From: a virus
Reading direction: 5' to 3' (one strand)
Virus record (IMG/VR): IMGVR_UViG_3300013233_000293
Coordinates: 1-62,708 of that record
DNA: 62,708 nucleotides
Below are positions 33,508 to 41,494 of this stretch, piece after piece. The notes below the pieces were generated by a model. The model ran no database searches. It was not told the origin of the DNA and saw only the letters and a list, made by a program, of their open reading frames with translations. Every line of letters starts with the position of its first letter. The first letter of the stretch is position 1. The translations under genes and the position numbers were made by a program.

Positions 33508-34290
33508 ATGATTACGCAAATTGGTGGTAACTTTTTATATGATTTATCCGTAACCAATCCCAAGCTTGGGGATAACAGCGTAGACGCAAGGGTGCTGGAT
33601 GGCAGCCAATCCTACACTATGGCAGGGCTTACCTTAGGTGGCGTTACCTTTACAGTGGATGCGGTTACAGGTGCGCTAACCATTCAAGGTGATCTGGCAA
33701 TCCAAGGCACTCAGACAGTCGTTAACAGCACCCAACTTGCTATTGACGATCCCAGTATCACGCTCAACAAGAACGGCACTACAGGCACAGCCGTAGGCAG
33801 TGGTATCGACATTGAGGCTGATGGTGTAACCGTGGCCGGTTTGCAGTATGACGTAACGTATGCAGCCGAGTGGTATCACCTGAAAGCAGATGGCACTAAA
33901 GTCGGTCTTGTTGATGAAAGCTCTGTCCAAACCTTGACCAGCAAAGTTTACACTATGCCTACGGCTGTTGGCGGTTACGGGCAGGATCTACAAACCATTC
34001 TGACCGGTTTAGACAGCGCACAGGCTTCTGGCACAGCAGAACTTACGGCTTACCTAGACACCACTACAGGTTATGTGGAAGACGCAGCCAACCTAGGTAC
34101 ATTCTTGATGACCATCCCCGCGCATAACACATCAGTCGTACCTAAAGTGTATGTGTCCGGCATCCGGTTAACCGTAGATGCTGCTGCTGATCTTGTTGTC
34201 GTAGACTCTACTACCTTACGCTTTGCCTATGACATAACCAATGGTGGTACCTACCCTGCCAATATAACTGTTGATTATATCCCAGCATAA
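33508..34290 (+). CDS. Tail fibre protein with T4-like motif
   Basis: The 260-residue protein contains GDLAIQGTQTVVNSTQLAID followed by DPSITLNKNG and VGSGIDIEADG, the motif of T4-type fibre/gp10 shafts. The C-terminus is a beta domain (ITVDYIPA end). AGGTGAAAAT precedes ATG 33508. Confidence 0.75.
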   Translation: MITQIGGNFLYDLSVTNPKLGDNSVDARVLDGSQSYTMAGLTLGGVTFTVDAVTGALTIQGDLAIQGTQTVVNSTQLAIDDPSITLNKNGTTGTAVGSGIDIEADGVTVAGLQYDVTYAAEWYHLKADGTKVGLVDESSVQTLTSKVYTMPTAVGGYGQDLQTILTGLDSAQASGTAELTAYLDTTTGYVEDAANLGTFLMTIPAHNTSVVPKVYVSGIRLTVDAAADLVVVDSTTLRFAYDITNGGTYPANITVDYIPA

Positions 34291-34293
34291 CGT

Positions 34294-34665
34294 ATGTCCC
34301 TCACCGAGCTGATTAACAGTCTTATAGACCGGATTAACCAGTTCGGTGATCTGCTATCCAGTATACAGATTCACATTGGTACGCTTGATAGTCCAGCAGG
34401 TAACGACACGCTGGAAGGTCGTATTAAGCTACTTGAACAAGGTAGCAGCGTTTTAACCATTGATGAAAGACGCTTAGTGACCACAGGTGAGATAACCTTA
34501 GCCTACGCACCTAGAGGCGATCTTTACATACAGGTATTTGAAAACGCAACTTCTTCTATCTGGGTAGGGACGTTAGAAAAAACAGATTGGACAGTATCCG
34601 GAACAACCGTAACCGTGCCTGCTGAATTGGAGAATATGTTATTAACAGTCATCTACACACGCTAG
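34294..34665 (+). CDS. Fibre-cluster protein with N-terminal coiled coil
   Basis: The 123-residue product begins with a helical segment (LTELINSLIDRINQFGDLLS) and ends in a beta domain (EITLAYAPRGDLYIQVFENA). It is probably a fibre hinge or trimeric adaptor. The last 25 nt overlap the next gene if that gene starts at 34641. Confidence 0.65.
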   Translation: MSLTELINSLIDRINQFGDLLSSIQIHIGTLDSPAGNDTLEGRIKLLEQGSSVLTIDERRLVTTGEITLAYAPRGDLYIQVFENATSSIWVGTLEKTDWTVSGTTVTVPAELENMLLTVIYTR

Positions 34666-35120
34666 ACGAAATCCGAGAGTACAATCTTTGTTTGCTTCCA
34701 GAACACAGGCACACCGTTTTCAATAGTGTTTTTGATGAAAATAAAAAGTCAATTGATCTGGTGATGCCAGCCGTCTACGCATGGAAAATACCTTACCGTG
34801 CTACCACCTTATGTGAAAGCTTAGGCATCGAGTTAGTGGATGCAGGTAATCCCTACATGGTGGGTATGACATCCGAAATAGTAGGCGAATCCTCACACTC
34901 TTTTAGCCTCATGTTACCTCGTGTTGGGAACCCCTCGCCCTCCGTTATATTTGCCAGACCCCCTAACGGATTACATTTAATACTTAATAAATCGAATATA
35001 ACCTTTAGCCTGCGTGATAAGCATCTATCTGTATGGCCTGCCCACACTAATCTATTTTGGGGTGTTATCAGGCTTCTTGCCTCCAAAGGGGAGCATAGTG
35101 GCTTATCCAACATCCTATGA
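34641..35120 (+). CDS. Fibre-cluster protein with non-canonical start
   Basis: The frame is open from 34626 to 35120 but has no ATG or GTG near its beginning. The best-placed start is ATT 34641, 8 nt after GGAG (34629-34632); the other option is TTG 34692 with no Shine-Dalgarno. Sequence between them (HLHTLDEIREYNLCLLPEHR) looks like real protein, favouring the earlier start. The 159-residue product is unrecognised. A programmed frameshift from the 34294 gene is an alternative. Confidence 0.5.
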   Translation: MNSHLHTLDEIREYNLCLLPEHRHTVFNSVFDENKKSIDLVMPAVYAWKIPYRATTLCESLGIELVDAGNPYMVGMTSEIVGESSHSFSLMLPRVGNPSPSVIFARPPNGLHLILNKSNITFSLRDKHLSVWPAHTNLFWGVIRLLASKGEHSGLSNIL

Positions 35121-35508
35121 GGCGTTCCCGCCCATACCACATTACCTTGTTAACCTACCACAAGGTACGTTTAAGCTTCTACCTGACCAGTGGCAGTACA
35201 TAAACTTACCACTTACAGGAACAATACGTTCAGGTTTTATGGCTGCACTAGACAATGTTGTTATTGATAGAGGATACATCCTAGACCAGTACATAGAAAT
35301 CGCAAGCTGCTACCACCCCGATATAAATAAATGGCGTACCTACATAGTAGGCTTAACAGATGCCACAAACCCTAATAATTTTTTGATACCTACTGGAATA
35401 TATGCACAAGGCTTTTGGGTTAAAACTCTGGATTGGACAGTATTCGATCCACTCGACCTAACCTTGAATTGGGTAACTGACCCAACCGTGACCGAGATAC
35501 TACTATGA
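35098..35508 (+). CDS. Fibre-cluster protein
   Basis: GTG 35098 is preceded by AAAGGGGAG and gives 136 residues; the GTG at 35014 lacks a Shine-Dalgarno and is deeper in the upstream gene. The product (YPTSYEAFPPIPHYLVNLPQ, ...YIEIASCYHPDINKWRTYIV) is beta-rich and aromatic. It overlaps the previous gene by 23 nt in another frame and the next by 4 nt. Confidence 0.55.
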   Translation: MAYPTSYEAFPPIPHYLVNLPQGTFKLLPDQWQYINLPLTGTIRSGFMAALDNVVIDRGYILDQYIEIASCYHPDINKWRTYIVGLTDATNPNNFLIPTGIYAQGFWVKTLDWTVFDPLDLTLNWVTDPTVTEILL

Positions 35509-36275
35509 TAAATTTAACAGTGGCAGGTAACGTGACCGCATCCGGTGCTAGAGCCAATGCCAGTTATCGGTTGTGCCATGTGAACACCCGAAAATGGTCA
35601 ACAGTCAGGGATACGATTAACGGTCAGTACCACATAAGCACCGAAGATCAGGATTGGCTAGGCACAAAGATAAAGCTAGGCGACACTATACTAATTGAGG
35701 TGATTGGCTCTGACCTTTACGGAGCCACTGACTTTATCGTGGAAACCGATGTATATGCCTTAAACTGTGAACTTCATCCCGAACCCGACATTAATATGGT
35801 AGCGGATCTGTTCTCAAGCACCTATGGTAGCAAGTTTGATACTACCTACAGTGCAGCAGTTAACGACATAGTGAGGGTGAGTTATGCCGTAAGCCAAGAG
35901 TCTAAGTGGTTAACCGATGGCCAACCTTGGTATATAACCGATGCTAAGTTCACTGAATCATTGTTTTCTAATATAGGGGTTTCAACCGTAGTTATTGATT
36001 GGGGCGACACCACTGGTGACACACAGGTGATGTTAACCCAAGGGACTTACAGCGTGGATGTTACCTTGATTACACTAAACGGGGTCACACTTAGTAGAAC
36101 TTTGGTATTGGTCGTAGTAGCGGAATCATTAAGTAATAGACCTTTTGCTCAAATAACAGCCCTTAGCTTAGTAACCAGCCAGATTAATGCAACAAGTAAT
36201 ACCCATCAGCGTCTATTCGCTAACTCTAAGGTGCATCCACGCACCTTCCTTATAACACCTACCATGCAGTATTGA
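35505..36275 (+). CDS. Fibre-cluster protein with PKD-like domain
   Basis: The 256-residue protein has an N-terminal beta domain (LTVAGNVTASGARANASYRL) and a C-terminal PKD/Ig-like segment near residues 165-205 (VVIDWGDTTGDTQVMLTQGT, then YSVDVTLITLNG). Such domains extend fibres and bind sugars or proteins. It is coupled to the previous gene by ATGA. Confidence 0.6.
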   Translation: MINLTVAGNVTASGARANASYRLCHVNTRKWSTVRDTINGQYHISTEDQDWLGTKIKLGDTILIEVIGSDLYGATDFIVETDVYALNCELHPEPDINMVADLFSSTYGSKFDTTYSAAVNDIVRVSYAVSQESKWLTDGQPWYITDAKFTESLFSNIGVSTVVIDWGDTTGDTQVMLTQGTYSVDVTLITLNGVTLSRTLVLVVVAESLSNRPFAQITALSLVTSQINATSNTHQRLFANSKVHPRTFLITPTMQY

Positions 36276-36282
36276 GAAATCC

Positions 36283-36585
36283 ATGAATGACCAGACTTTG
36301 TTTGTTAAAGATGAAGGGACTGAAATTATACTGGATATTGGTATACCCGCTGAGACCATTACGTTAGCGCAGATACGATTTAAGTCTACGTCAGTAAATT
36401 TGAACACGGTAACTGCACAACCTGTGCTAGGCACGACCACGATTAATTACTTCACGACAGGCCAAGAGTTTTCCAAGGCAGGTACTTACTCAGTACAAGC
36501 GTATATAGAAACACCTGATTGGAAAGGATCAGGCGATATAACAACTATTAAAGTCTCTGATACTTTGGAGGCCACCGGATTATAG
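36283..36585 (+). CDS. Small beta domain fibre-cluster protein
   Basis: The 100-residue product is a single Ig-like domain (LDIGIPAETITLAQIRFKST; FSKAGTYSVQAYIETPDWKG), resembling the N-terminal modules of baseplate upper proteins. It ends the fibre cluster, 13 nt before the lysis genes. No clear Shine-Dalgarno beyond GAGA is seen. Confidence 0.6.
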   Translation: MNDQTLFVKDEGTEIILDIGIPAETITLAQIRFKSTSVNLNTVTAQPVLGTTTINYFTTGQEFSKAGTYSVQAYIETPDWKGSGDITTIKVSDTLEATGL

Positions 36586-36598
36586 TGTAGGAGGCTCT

Positions 36599-36973
36599 AT
36601 GCCATACGATGAAAAGAAAGAGGATAAACAGGATACTTCTATTTTAAAGCTTAGGAAGTCCTACCAGAAAATGGCAATTGCCGTACACGATACCCGAAAA
36701 GCACAAAAGCTGCTAACCAGCAACGTCGAGATCCTAGCAGAAAAAGTACATAACGTCGATATGAATGTTATGCGTAACACGACTATAGGCAAAGGCTTAA
36801 AATCAGTGGGCTTGGTTTTGTTATCATCCGCCCTTGCCTTAATAGCAAATTTATTAATCGAAAGTGGCAAACAAGGTAAACACAATGTACAACAAAACCC
36901 TCCTAGTGAATATTCTGGTATTCGGGGTGATAACCGCAATCACCTTCTCCTTAGTAAACACCGTAAATCCTGA
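36599..36973 (+). CDS. XhlA-like lysis membrane protein
   Basis: ATG 36599 follows AGGAGG. The 124-residue protein has a charged helical N-terminus (1-60) and one membrane segment (GLVLLSSALALIANLLI, about 70-88), then a polar tail. This layout is like XhlA-type lysis helpers. Its last 89 nt overlap the holin gene in another frame, so the two should be made together. Confidence 0.6.
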   Translation: MPYDEKKEDKQDTSILKLRKSYQKMAIAVHDTRKAQKLLTSNVEILAEKVHNVDMNVMRNTTIGKGLKSVGLVLLSSALALIANLLIESGKQGKHNVQQNPPSEYSGIRGDNRNHLLLSKHRKS

Positions 36974-37166
36974 ACAGGTTGGCGTTATCCTATTTAAACT
37001 ATCCCTAGTAACCTTAGGGACAATGCTTGCGTATTGGTTGGATTATCTTATCTTTCCTGATATGCGACCAGACATAACCTTATCGGATGAACTTCGAGCA
37101 GCGATCACAATGCGTCGATCACTGTTGTTCGTCGGTGTTATCTTAAGTGTTAGCCTAGGTTTGTAA
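36885..37166 (+). CDS. Putative holin (2-3 TM)
   Basis: ATG 36885 gives 93 residues with three hydrophobic segments: LVNILVFGVITAITFSLV (7-25), VGVILFKLSLVTLGTMLAYW (about 33-52) and SLLFVGVILSVSLGL (78-93). YWLDYLIFPDMRPD after the second is typical of the 2/3-TM holin family. It is placed between the XhlA-like gene and the transglycosylase. It would permeabilise the inner membrane at lysis. Confidence 0.75.
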   Translation: MYNKTLLVNILVFGVITAITFSLVNTVNPEQVGVILFKLSLVTLGTMLAYWLDYLIFPDMRPDITLSDELRAAITMRRSLLFVGVILSVSLGL

Positions 37167-37167
37167 G

Positions 37168-37803
37168 GTGGATCAGGTACTACGCAGAGCCTCTTGGTTG
37201 CTGCTGTTAGTGAGTATGGCCACCCTAATTAAGCCCGTAGAGGTTTATGGTGGTGTGTCCGTACCCCGTGCCTCTTTGAAGTACAAACGCTATGTTATTA
37301 AAGAAGCACGTTATCTATACGGCATGAATGCACCTATCGCTATGTTCGCTGCACAACTCCACCAAGAGAGTAGCTGGCGACCTAAGAGTTACAGTAAGTA
37401 TGCAAAAGGTTTGGCACAGTTCACGCCCTCCACGGCTGACTGGATTGTTGAAAAGTTCCCAGAGCTAACACAGGCAGATCGGGATAACCCGTGGTGGAAC
37501 ATACGCGCCATGATGAAGTATGACCGCTGGTTATTTAAGAGATTACCAAGTGACCGTAGTTGTGATAAGTGGGGCTTTACCTTAAGTGCGTACAACGGGG
37601 GACTAACATGGGTATGGAGGGATAAGCGCCTTACCAAACGTGAGGGAGGTGATCCTCACAGTTGGCAAGCGGTTCGAGAACACAGTAACCGTGCTGAATG
37701 GGCGTTTAAGGAAAATAGGGATTACACTAGAAAGATCCTGTACAGCTTGCAACCCATTTATAAAAATTGGGGAACCAAGCTTATTTGTGTACCCTCTGAT
37801 TAA
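37168..37803 (+). CDS. Lytic transglycosylase endolysin (SLT/GH23)
   Basis: GTG 37168 gives 211 residues. An N-terminal hydrophobic segment (WLLLLVSMATLI, 10-21) can act as a signal or signal-anchor. The SLT domain has catalytic Glu67 in HQESSW, GLAQFTPST (81-89), and AYNGG near 146. It cleaves peptidoglycan glycan strands. The 3' end overlaps the convergent primase gene by 23 nt, with no terminator between them. Confidence 0.9.
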   Translation: MDQVLRRASWLLLLVSMATLIKPVEVYGGVSVPRASLKYKRYVIKEARYLYGMNAPIAMFAAQLHQESSWRPKSYSKYAKGLAQFTPSTADWIVEKFPELTQADRDNPWWNIRAMMKYDRWLFKRLPSDRSCDKWGFTLSAYNGGLTWVWRDKRLTKREGGDPHSWQAVREHSNRAEWAFKENRDYTRKILYSLQPIYKNWGTKLICVPSD

Positions 37804-38749
37804 GCCGACGGTACATAGACTTAGGTAGTGTGGCGGGGTCAAGTTCAGCAACCCCTAGTTTTTTCGCATGAACCCACAATTTAACCTGCTGTACGCTAAC
37901 CCTCTTTTTGAGATCGGCGTACAGCTTTTTTTGTGCCTCTGTTCCGGGTCTCAGTCCGTTACCCTTCTTAATGTCACCATCCATCATTAACACAACCTCT
38001 ACGTTATGTCTTACACACAGGCGTTCTATCAACTTCATCTTGCTCTCACCCCATGCGTTTGTGCCTAAGATGGAGATGGCAGGGATACCCTTATCGAGTA
38101 ACTTAAGCGCATCCCTTGGCCCCTCTACGATAACAAAGGCGGTGTAGTCACGGGTAGCCAACATACCCTCAACATAATCATAGGGGAACAAACCATGAGA
38201 CTTAACCGGCGCATTAGGTGGCTCTATGAGATAACTTATTTTCTCCTTAGATAAGGCTGCACGGATAACCGCGATTGTCTGACCCCTGACCGTGATAGGC
38301 AAATACAGGCGAGGGCTTCCCCATTTATCATCGGCTCTAATACCCCCGACCTTGCGTACAATCCTACCGCGTATGGTTCTCCATATACCTGACCACGGTA
38401 CACCTTCAGGCAACCTAGCCCGACCCTTAGATAACAGGGATTGCCTACGGCGCAGCATCTCGGCCTCAGCAACCGCCGTGCTGTCTGTCTTAAACGCTGA
38501 ATTAGGTATCTCATCTAAACCGGCTACCCTAGCCAATTTATTCCAGTGACCTTTTTGCCCACAACCCATGCAATGAAAGGAGCCAACCGGATATTTACCG
38601 TTGTCCAGTAAGTAAACGCCTAATGATGGCAGGCTGTCGTTGTGTTCGGGAAAAGGGCATAGGATGAAAACCCCCGTTGCATTGGGCTTGCTAGGTGTTC
38701 TCAGCCGTTGTAGCTCCCTTTGTACAATATCTAATGCCTCGCTAGCCAC
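37781..38749 (-). CDS. DNA primase (CHC2 Zn finger, TOPRIM)
   Basis: A GTG start at 38749 (AAGGGGG upstream) gives 322 residues. CPFPEH (C31, H36) and CMGC (C60, C63) form a CHC2 zinc finger. The TOPRIM domain has VIVEGPRDAL (Glu209) and MMDGD (257-259). It makes RNA primers for lagging-strand synthesis, with the DnaB-type helicase at 59824 as the natural partner. It lacks a C-terminal helicase domain. It is alone on the minus strand between two plus-strand modules. Confidence 0.9.
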   Translation of the reverse strand: MASEALDIVQRELQRLRTPSKPNATGVFILCPFPEHNDSLPSLGVYLLDNGKYPVGSFHCMGCGQKGHWNKLARVAGLDEIPNSAFKTDSTAVAEAEMLRRRQSLLSKGRARLPEGVPWSGIWRTIRGRIVRKVGGIRADDKWGSPRLYLPITVRGQTIAVIRAALSKEKISYLIEPPNAPVKSHGLFPYDYVEGMLATRDYTAFVIVEGPRDALKLLDKGIPAISILGTNAWGESKMKLIERLCVRHNVEVVLMMDGDIKKGNGLRPGTEAQKKLYADLKKRVSVQQVKLWVHAKKLGVAELDPATLPKSMYRRLNQRVHK

Positions 38750-38836
38750 GGTGTACCCCCTTATAGTAGTGGCAACTTGTTTACAGGGGTCAAATACAAC
38801 TATAAATCACTAATCAACTATTTCTATAAAAAACCC

Positions 38837-38864
38837 TTGTGTTTTCTATTCAACCCCGTATACT
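38837..38864 (+). promoter_or_regulatory. Early promoter of replication operon
   Basis: TTGTGT (38837-38842), 16 nt, TATACT (38859-38864), followed by CCCATCGACC in the leader, the same family as the promoters at 146 and 8559. It drives 38918 and probably the replication genes beyond. Confidence 0.75.
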
Positions 38865-38917
38865 GACCCCATCGACCGCAAACGCGGATAACCAACACCT
38901 TAAAGGAAGCCAAAAAA

Positions 38918-39256
38918 ATGAAAACAATCCACGACACGAAATGGATTATGACCAAAGCCTGGAACCTTGTTAAAAACCACTCTTACACTCTAGGTGCTGC
39001 TCTAAAGCTGGCTTGGAGAATGTACCGAGTCGAATGTAAGACAACGGGTACGAAAGGAATGCAGACACTGGCCGAAAAATTCAAATACTGGACAGCTATC
39101 CTTTTAGAGAAGGGATTTTTCCTGAACGACTATGACCAGTATGTAATAGGCTTTGATGGGTATCAGAGTCTAGCAGAGATAAAGCTCAACAGAGCCGAAG
39201 ATGATTTTGTGATTACCTATGAGCTACTTCACGGCGTTTCAACAATTAAGAAATAG
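38918..39256 (+). CDS. Unknown protein, first of replication operon
   Basis: The 112-residue product is basic in its first half (MTKAWNLVKNHSYTLGAALK) and alpha/beta in the second. AAAGGAAGCC precedes ATG 38918. It is directly behind the early promoter. No family was recognised. Confidence 0.7.
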   Translation: MKTIHDTKWIMTKAWNLVKNHSYTLGAALKLAWRMYRVECKTTGTKGMQTLAEKFKYWTAILLEKGFFLNDYDQYVIGFDGYQSLAEIKLNRAEDDFVITYELLHGVSTIKK

Positions 39257-39316
39257 TTTGAGCTTTTGCACCCCGTAATTTGGTATGGCAACTTTTAATC
39301 AACAGGAATCACAGTT

Positions 39317-39862
39317 ATGAAACTCGACACGAAAACCTTGTACGCTTTGGCCTCTCTGAAACCTACCCTCTGGGGCGATGCACGGATTCACATCATACCC
39401 AAAGAAAACGAGTATTGGGTAAAAACAGATTGGTGCTTGATCCGCGTAACACAAGAGATCGAAGGTGGATCAGAACAAGAACCTTTCTCCGTAACCGTTG
39501 ACGTGATGAAAGCCGCGTTAAACGCTAAAAAGGAAACCGTGGCTACCGGCTATGGTAGCTCTCACGCCTTACACGTTGAAGGTAACGACCTAAAGAAAGC
39601 GTACACTGAAGAATGGACTTACGAGGAGCGTAATTTTATACAAGGTAACTCGCTAAGCTTCATGGGTTATGGTAGCCCCACGTTTGATATGAAGCAGCTC
39701 GATACAGTATCCGCCTTATGTAAAAAGCTGCTTGGATCTAAGGTTGAACGCTTGGCTCAGACGTACCCCGAAGGTCTGATGACAAACGCCTCCAATGGTG
39801 AGATTCACATTCACGCCGTTATCTTGGGTGTAAATGCACCACGGTTTAACAACCTAAGATAA
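39317..39862 (+). CDS. Unknown protein, possibly clamp-like
   Basis: The 181-residue protein is alpha/beta with FSVTVDVMKAALNAKKETVA followed by HALHVEGNDL, a helix-strand order reminiscent of one sliding-clamp subdomain. It is too short for a full bacterial beta clamp and no decisive motif is present. ACAGGAATCAC precedes ATG 39317. Confidence 0.6.
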   Translation: MKLDTKTLYALASLKPTLWGDARIHIIPKENEYWVKTDWCLIRVTQEIEGGSEQEPFSVTVDVMKAALNAKKETVATGYGSSHALHVEGNDLKKAYTEEWTYEERNFIQGNSLSFMGYGSPTFDMKQLDTVSALCKKLLGSKVERLAQTYPEGLMTNASNGEIHIHAVILGVNAPRFNNLR

Positions 39863-39868
39863 CTTGTA

Positions 39869-39899
39869 ACCCTATAAAGGGTGTTTTAACCAACACCCT
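39869..39899 (+). promoter_or_regulatory. Alternative hairpins upstream of RHH gene
   Basis: ACCCT (39869-39873) can pair with AGGGT (39878-39882). The extended strand AGGGTGTT (39878-39885) can instead pair with AACACCCT (39892-39899). The two folds share the AGGGT strand, so only one can exist at a time. The Shine-Dalgarno AAGAGGA lies just after them. Confidence 0.5.
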
Positions 39900-39918
39900 G
39901 ACCTAAGAGGATAAACCA

Positions 39919-40092
39919 ATGAAGATTAAGACCCCGAAAAAAGTAGGCCGTAAACCTGTACCTAGCCACCTGCAACGTAAATCAGTAACGCTGACCTTAC
40001 CCCCTGCACTGATTGCACAGCTCAAACAAGAGAACGCCAATATCAGCCGCTATATTGAAGCCCTATTAAACAAGGAGTTGGGTAACGTCTAA
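39919..40092 (+). CDS. Ribbon-helix-helix (Arc/CopG-like) regulator
   Basis: The 57-residue product has a basic N-terminal arm (MKIKTPKKVGRKPVPSHLQR) followed by an RHH core: strand KSVTLTLPPAL, helix IAQLKQEN, turn ANIS, helix RYIEALLNKEL. AAGAGGATAAACC precedes ATG 39919. RHH dimers bind DNA operators. Placement at the head of the nuclease and replication genes suggests control of this operon, possibly through the leader hairpins or promoter at 38837. Confidence 0.75.
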   Translation: MKIKTPKKVGRKPVPSHLQRKSVTLTLPPALIAQLKQENANISRYIEALLNKELGNV

Positions 40093-40129
40093 ATGTAAAG
40101 GTAAGCCAGTACCTACTGGAATCACTACT

Positions 40130-41047
40130 ATGCTTACCTTTAACCAACTGGCAGCAACCGCAAAACAACGATCAACTGGCTTAACCGCCATGTATAAAAC
40201 CCTCCTAGATAAAACCCGCTTAGATCCTCCTAGGGACGTGTACCTACGCCCTAGTATGCTCCCTGTATGCCCTATAACCCTACTCAATGATATGTGGGTC
40301 AAAGACCGCAACATACAAGGAGCCTGGGGCTTTTCCGGCTCTTTCTTCACCGAAGTAGGTACAACGGTTCACGCCGTACTCGAAGAGTGGGTGGGTATCT
40401 CAGGCCATCGACCTTGGGGTGATTGGATCTGTAATAACCACGACAAACCCGTTAAGTGGCAACACACCGACGATTCAACTTGCCCTGGTTGTGGTGGGCA
40501 AGGTAAATATGAAGAGGTGACAGTAGAATATCTAGGCTTCAAGGGTCACATTGACATTATTCTAATAACCGATGATGGTATCCTTGTAGGCGATTATAAG
40601 ACCAGCACCGCCAATAAGTTAGCCTACCCGACTTACTCCAAACACAACCCCGCTTACCCCCTACAACTCATGGTTTATACCTACCTACTGCACAAGCTGT
40701 TTGGCAAACACTTTATGGAGAAGTATGGTCTAAAAATAATGGGGTGCAGCCTTCTCTTCATATCAAGGGACAACCCGTTTAGAAGCAGGGAGTTTCACTG
40801 GGATGCAGAACACGCGATTAAGTTTGGTCGGCAGATAGCCCACATAAACCTACATAAGTTCAATGCGGCAAAACGCGCATACAAAGCAAATGACATTACC
40901 TTAGCAATAAAGCGTAGAGTCTGTGTAAACGCAAAGGACTACGAAAAAAGAGTTAAAGCGTTCCACCCCTTCGGTGGCTGCCCACTGGCCTCGAAATGTT
41001 TTAAGACCAAAGAAATAACACAACACTTAAACCAATTAAAACCATAG
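40130..41047 (+). CDS. Cas4/RecB-like PD-(D/E)XK nuclease
   Basis: The 305-residue protein has GTTVHAVLE (77-85), GHIDIILITDDGILVGDYKT (139-158; D142, D155, K157) and Gln179 in YPLQLMVYTYLL: the Cas4/RecB nuclease core. Cys47 (LPVCP) plus three C-terminal Cys (VCV, and GGCPLASKC with a C-x5-C pair) could bind an Fe-S cluster as in Cas4/AddB. An extra CPGC (118-121) may bind zinc. It would trim DNA ends in recombination or degrade host DNA. No CRISPR array is present. Confidence 0.85.
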   Translation: MLTFNQLAATAKQRSTGLTAMYKTLLDKTRLDPPRDVYLRPSMLPVCPITLLNDMWVKDRNIQGAWGFSGSFFTEVGTTVHAVLEEWVGISGHRPWGDWICNNHDKPVKWQHTDDSTCPGCGGQGKYEEVTVEYLGFKGHIDIILITDDGILVGDYKTSTANKLAYPTYSKHNPAYPLQLMVYTYLLHKLFGKHFMEKYGLKIMGCSLLFISRDNPFRSREFHWDAEHAIKFGRQIAHINLHKFNAAKRAYKANDITLAIKRRVCVNAKDYEKRVKAFHPFGGCPLASKCFKTKEITQHLNQLKP

Positions 41048-41057
41048 GATAGATAAC

Positions 41058-41489
41058 ATGAGACGCAAGGTATCAGACGAGGGTCTAACCCTAAGACAGA
41101 TGATTAAACTAACGCCAGGTTACGTTAGGTTCAATAGTGGTTACGTTACTGTGACAGGTCGGGTAAAGTACGACACGGACAAACTGGGACGTAAAACCTA
41201 TGCGATAAAGACCAGAACCAACGAGTTAGGTGCTAAACCCCGAAAGCACCTCCAGACAATAACCCTGTTAAGTGGCCGTAAAGCTTCGAACAGACGAGCT
41301 AAAGTACGGCTGGATTGTGACTGTGAGTTCTTCACCTACTATTGTGAACATGCGCTCTGGCGTTATGGAGCCGCTGAGATAAAGAGATCCAACGGTTTGT
41401 TCCCCCATGTTACCAACCCCCGCGCCGTGCCTATTGTGTGCAAACACTTAGACACGATCTTAATCCAAGTTATCAAGAACCGAGTATAA
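41058..41489 (+). CDS. SWIM-like zinc protein
   Basis: The 143-residue protein carries DCDCEFFTYYCEHAL (C87, C89, C96, H98) and VCKHL (C128, H130), with RYGAAEIKRSNG between. It resembles the SWIM-like protein at 9386, which has the same distal CKHL spacing. It follows the Cas4-like nuclease and precedes the sigma-like gene. Metal-dependent DNA or protein binding is likely. Confidence 0.75.
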   Translation: MRRKVSDEGLTLRQMIKLTPGYVRFNSGYVTVTGRVKYDTDKLGRKTYAIKTRTNELGAKPRKHLQTITLLSGRKASNRRAKVRLDCDCEFFTYYCEHALWRYGAAEIKRSNGLFPHVTNPRAVPIVCKHLDTILIQVIKNRV

Positions 41490-41494
41490 AGACG

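Noticed and set aside
38750-38836. Minus-strand promoter for the primase (TTGACC with TACTAT)
   Set aside because: Spacing would be 19 nt and neither box is strong; too weak to annotate.
40130-41047. CRISPR-associated Cas4
   Set aside because: No repeat-spacer array, cas1 or cas2 nearby; Cas4-like nucleases are common in phage recombination modules.
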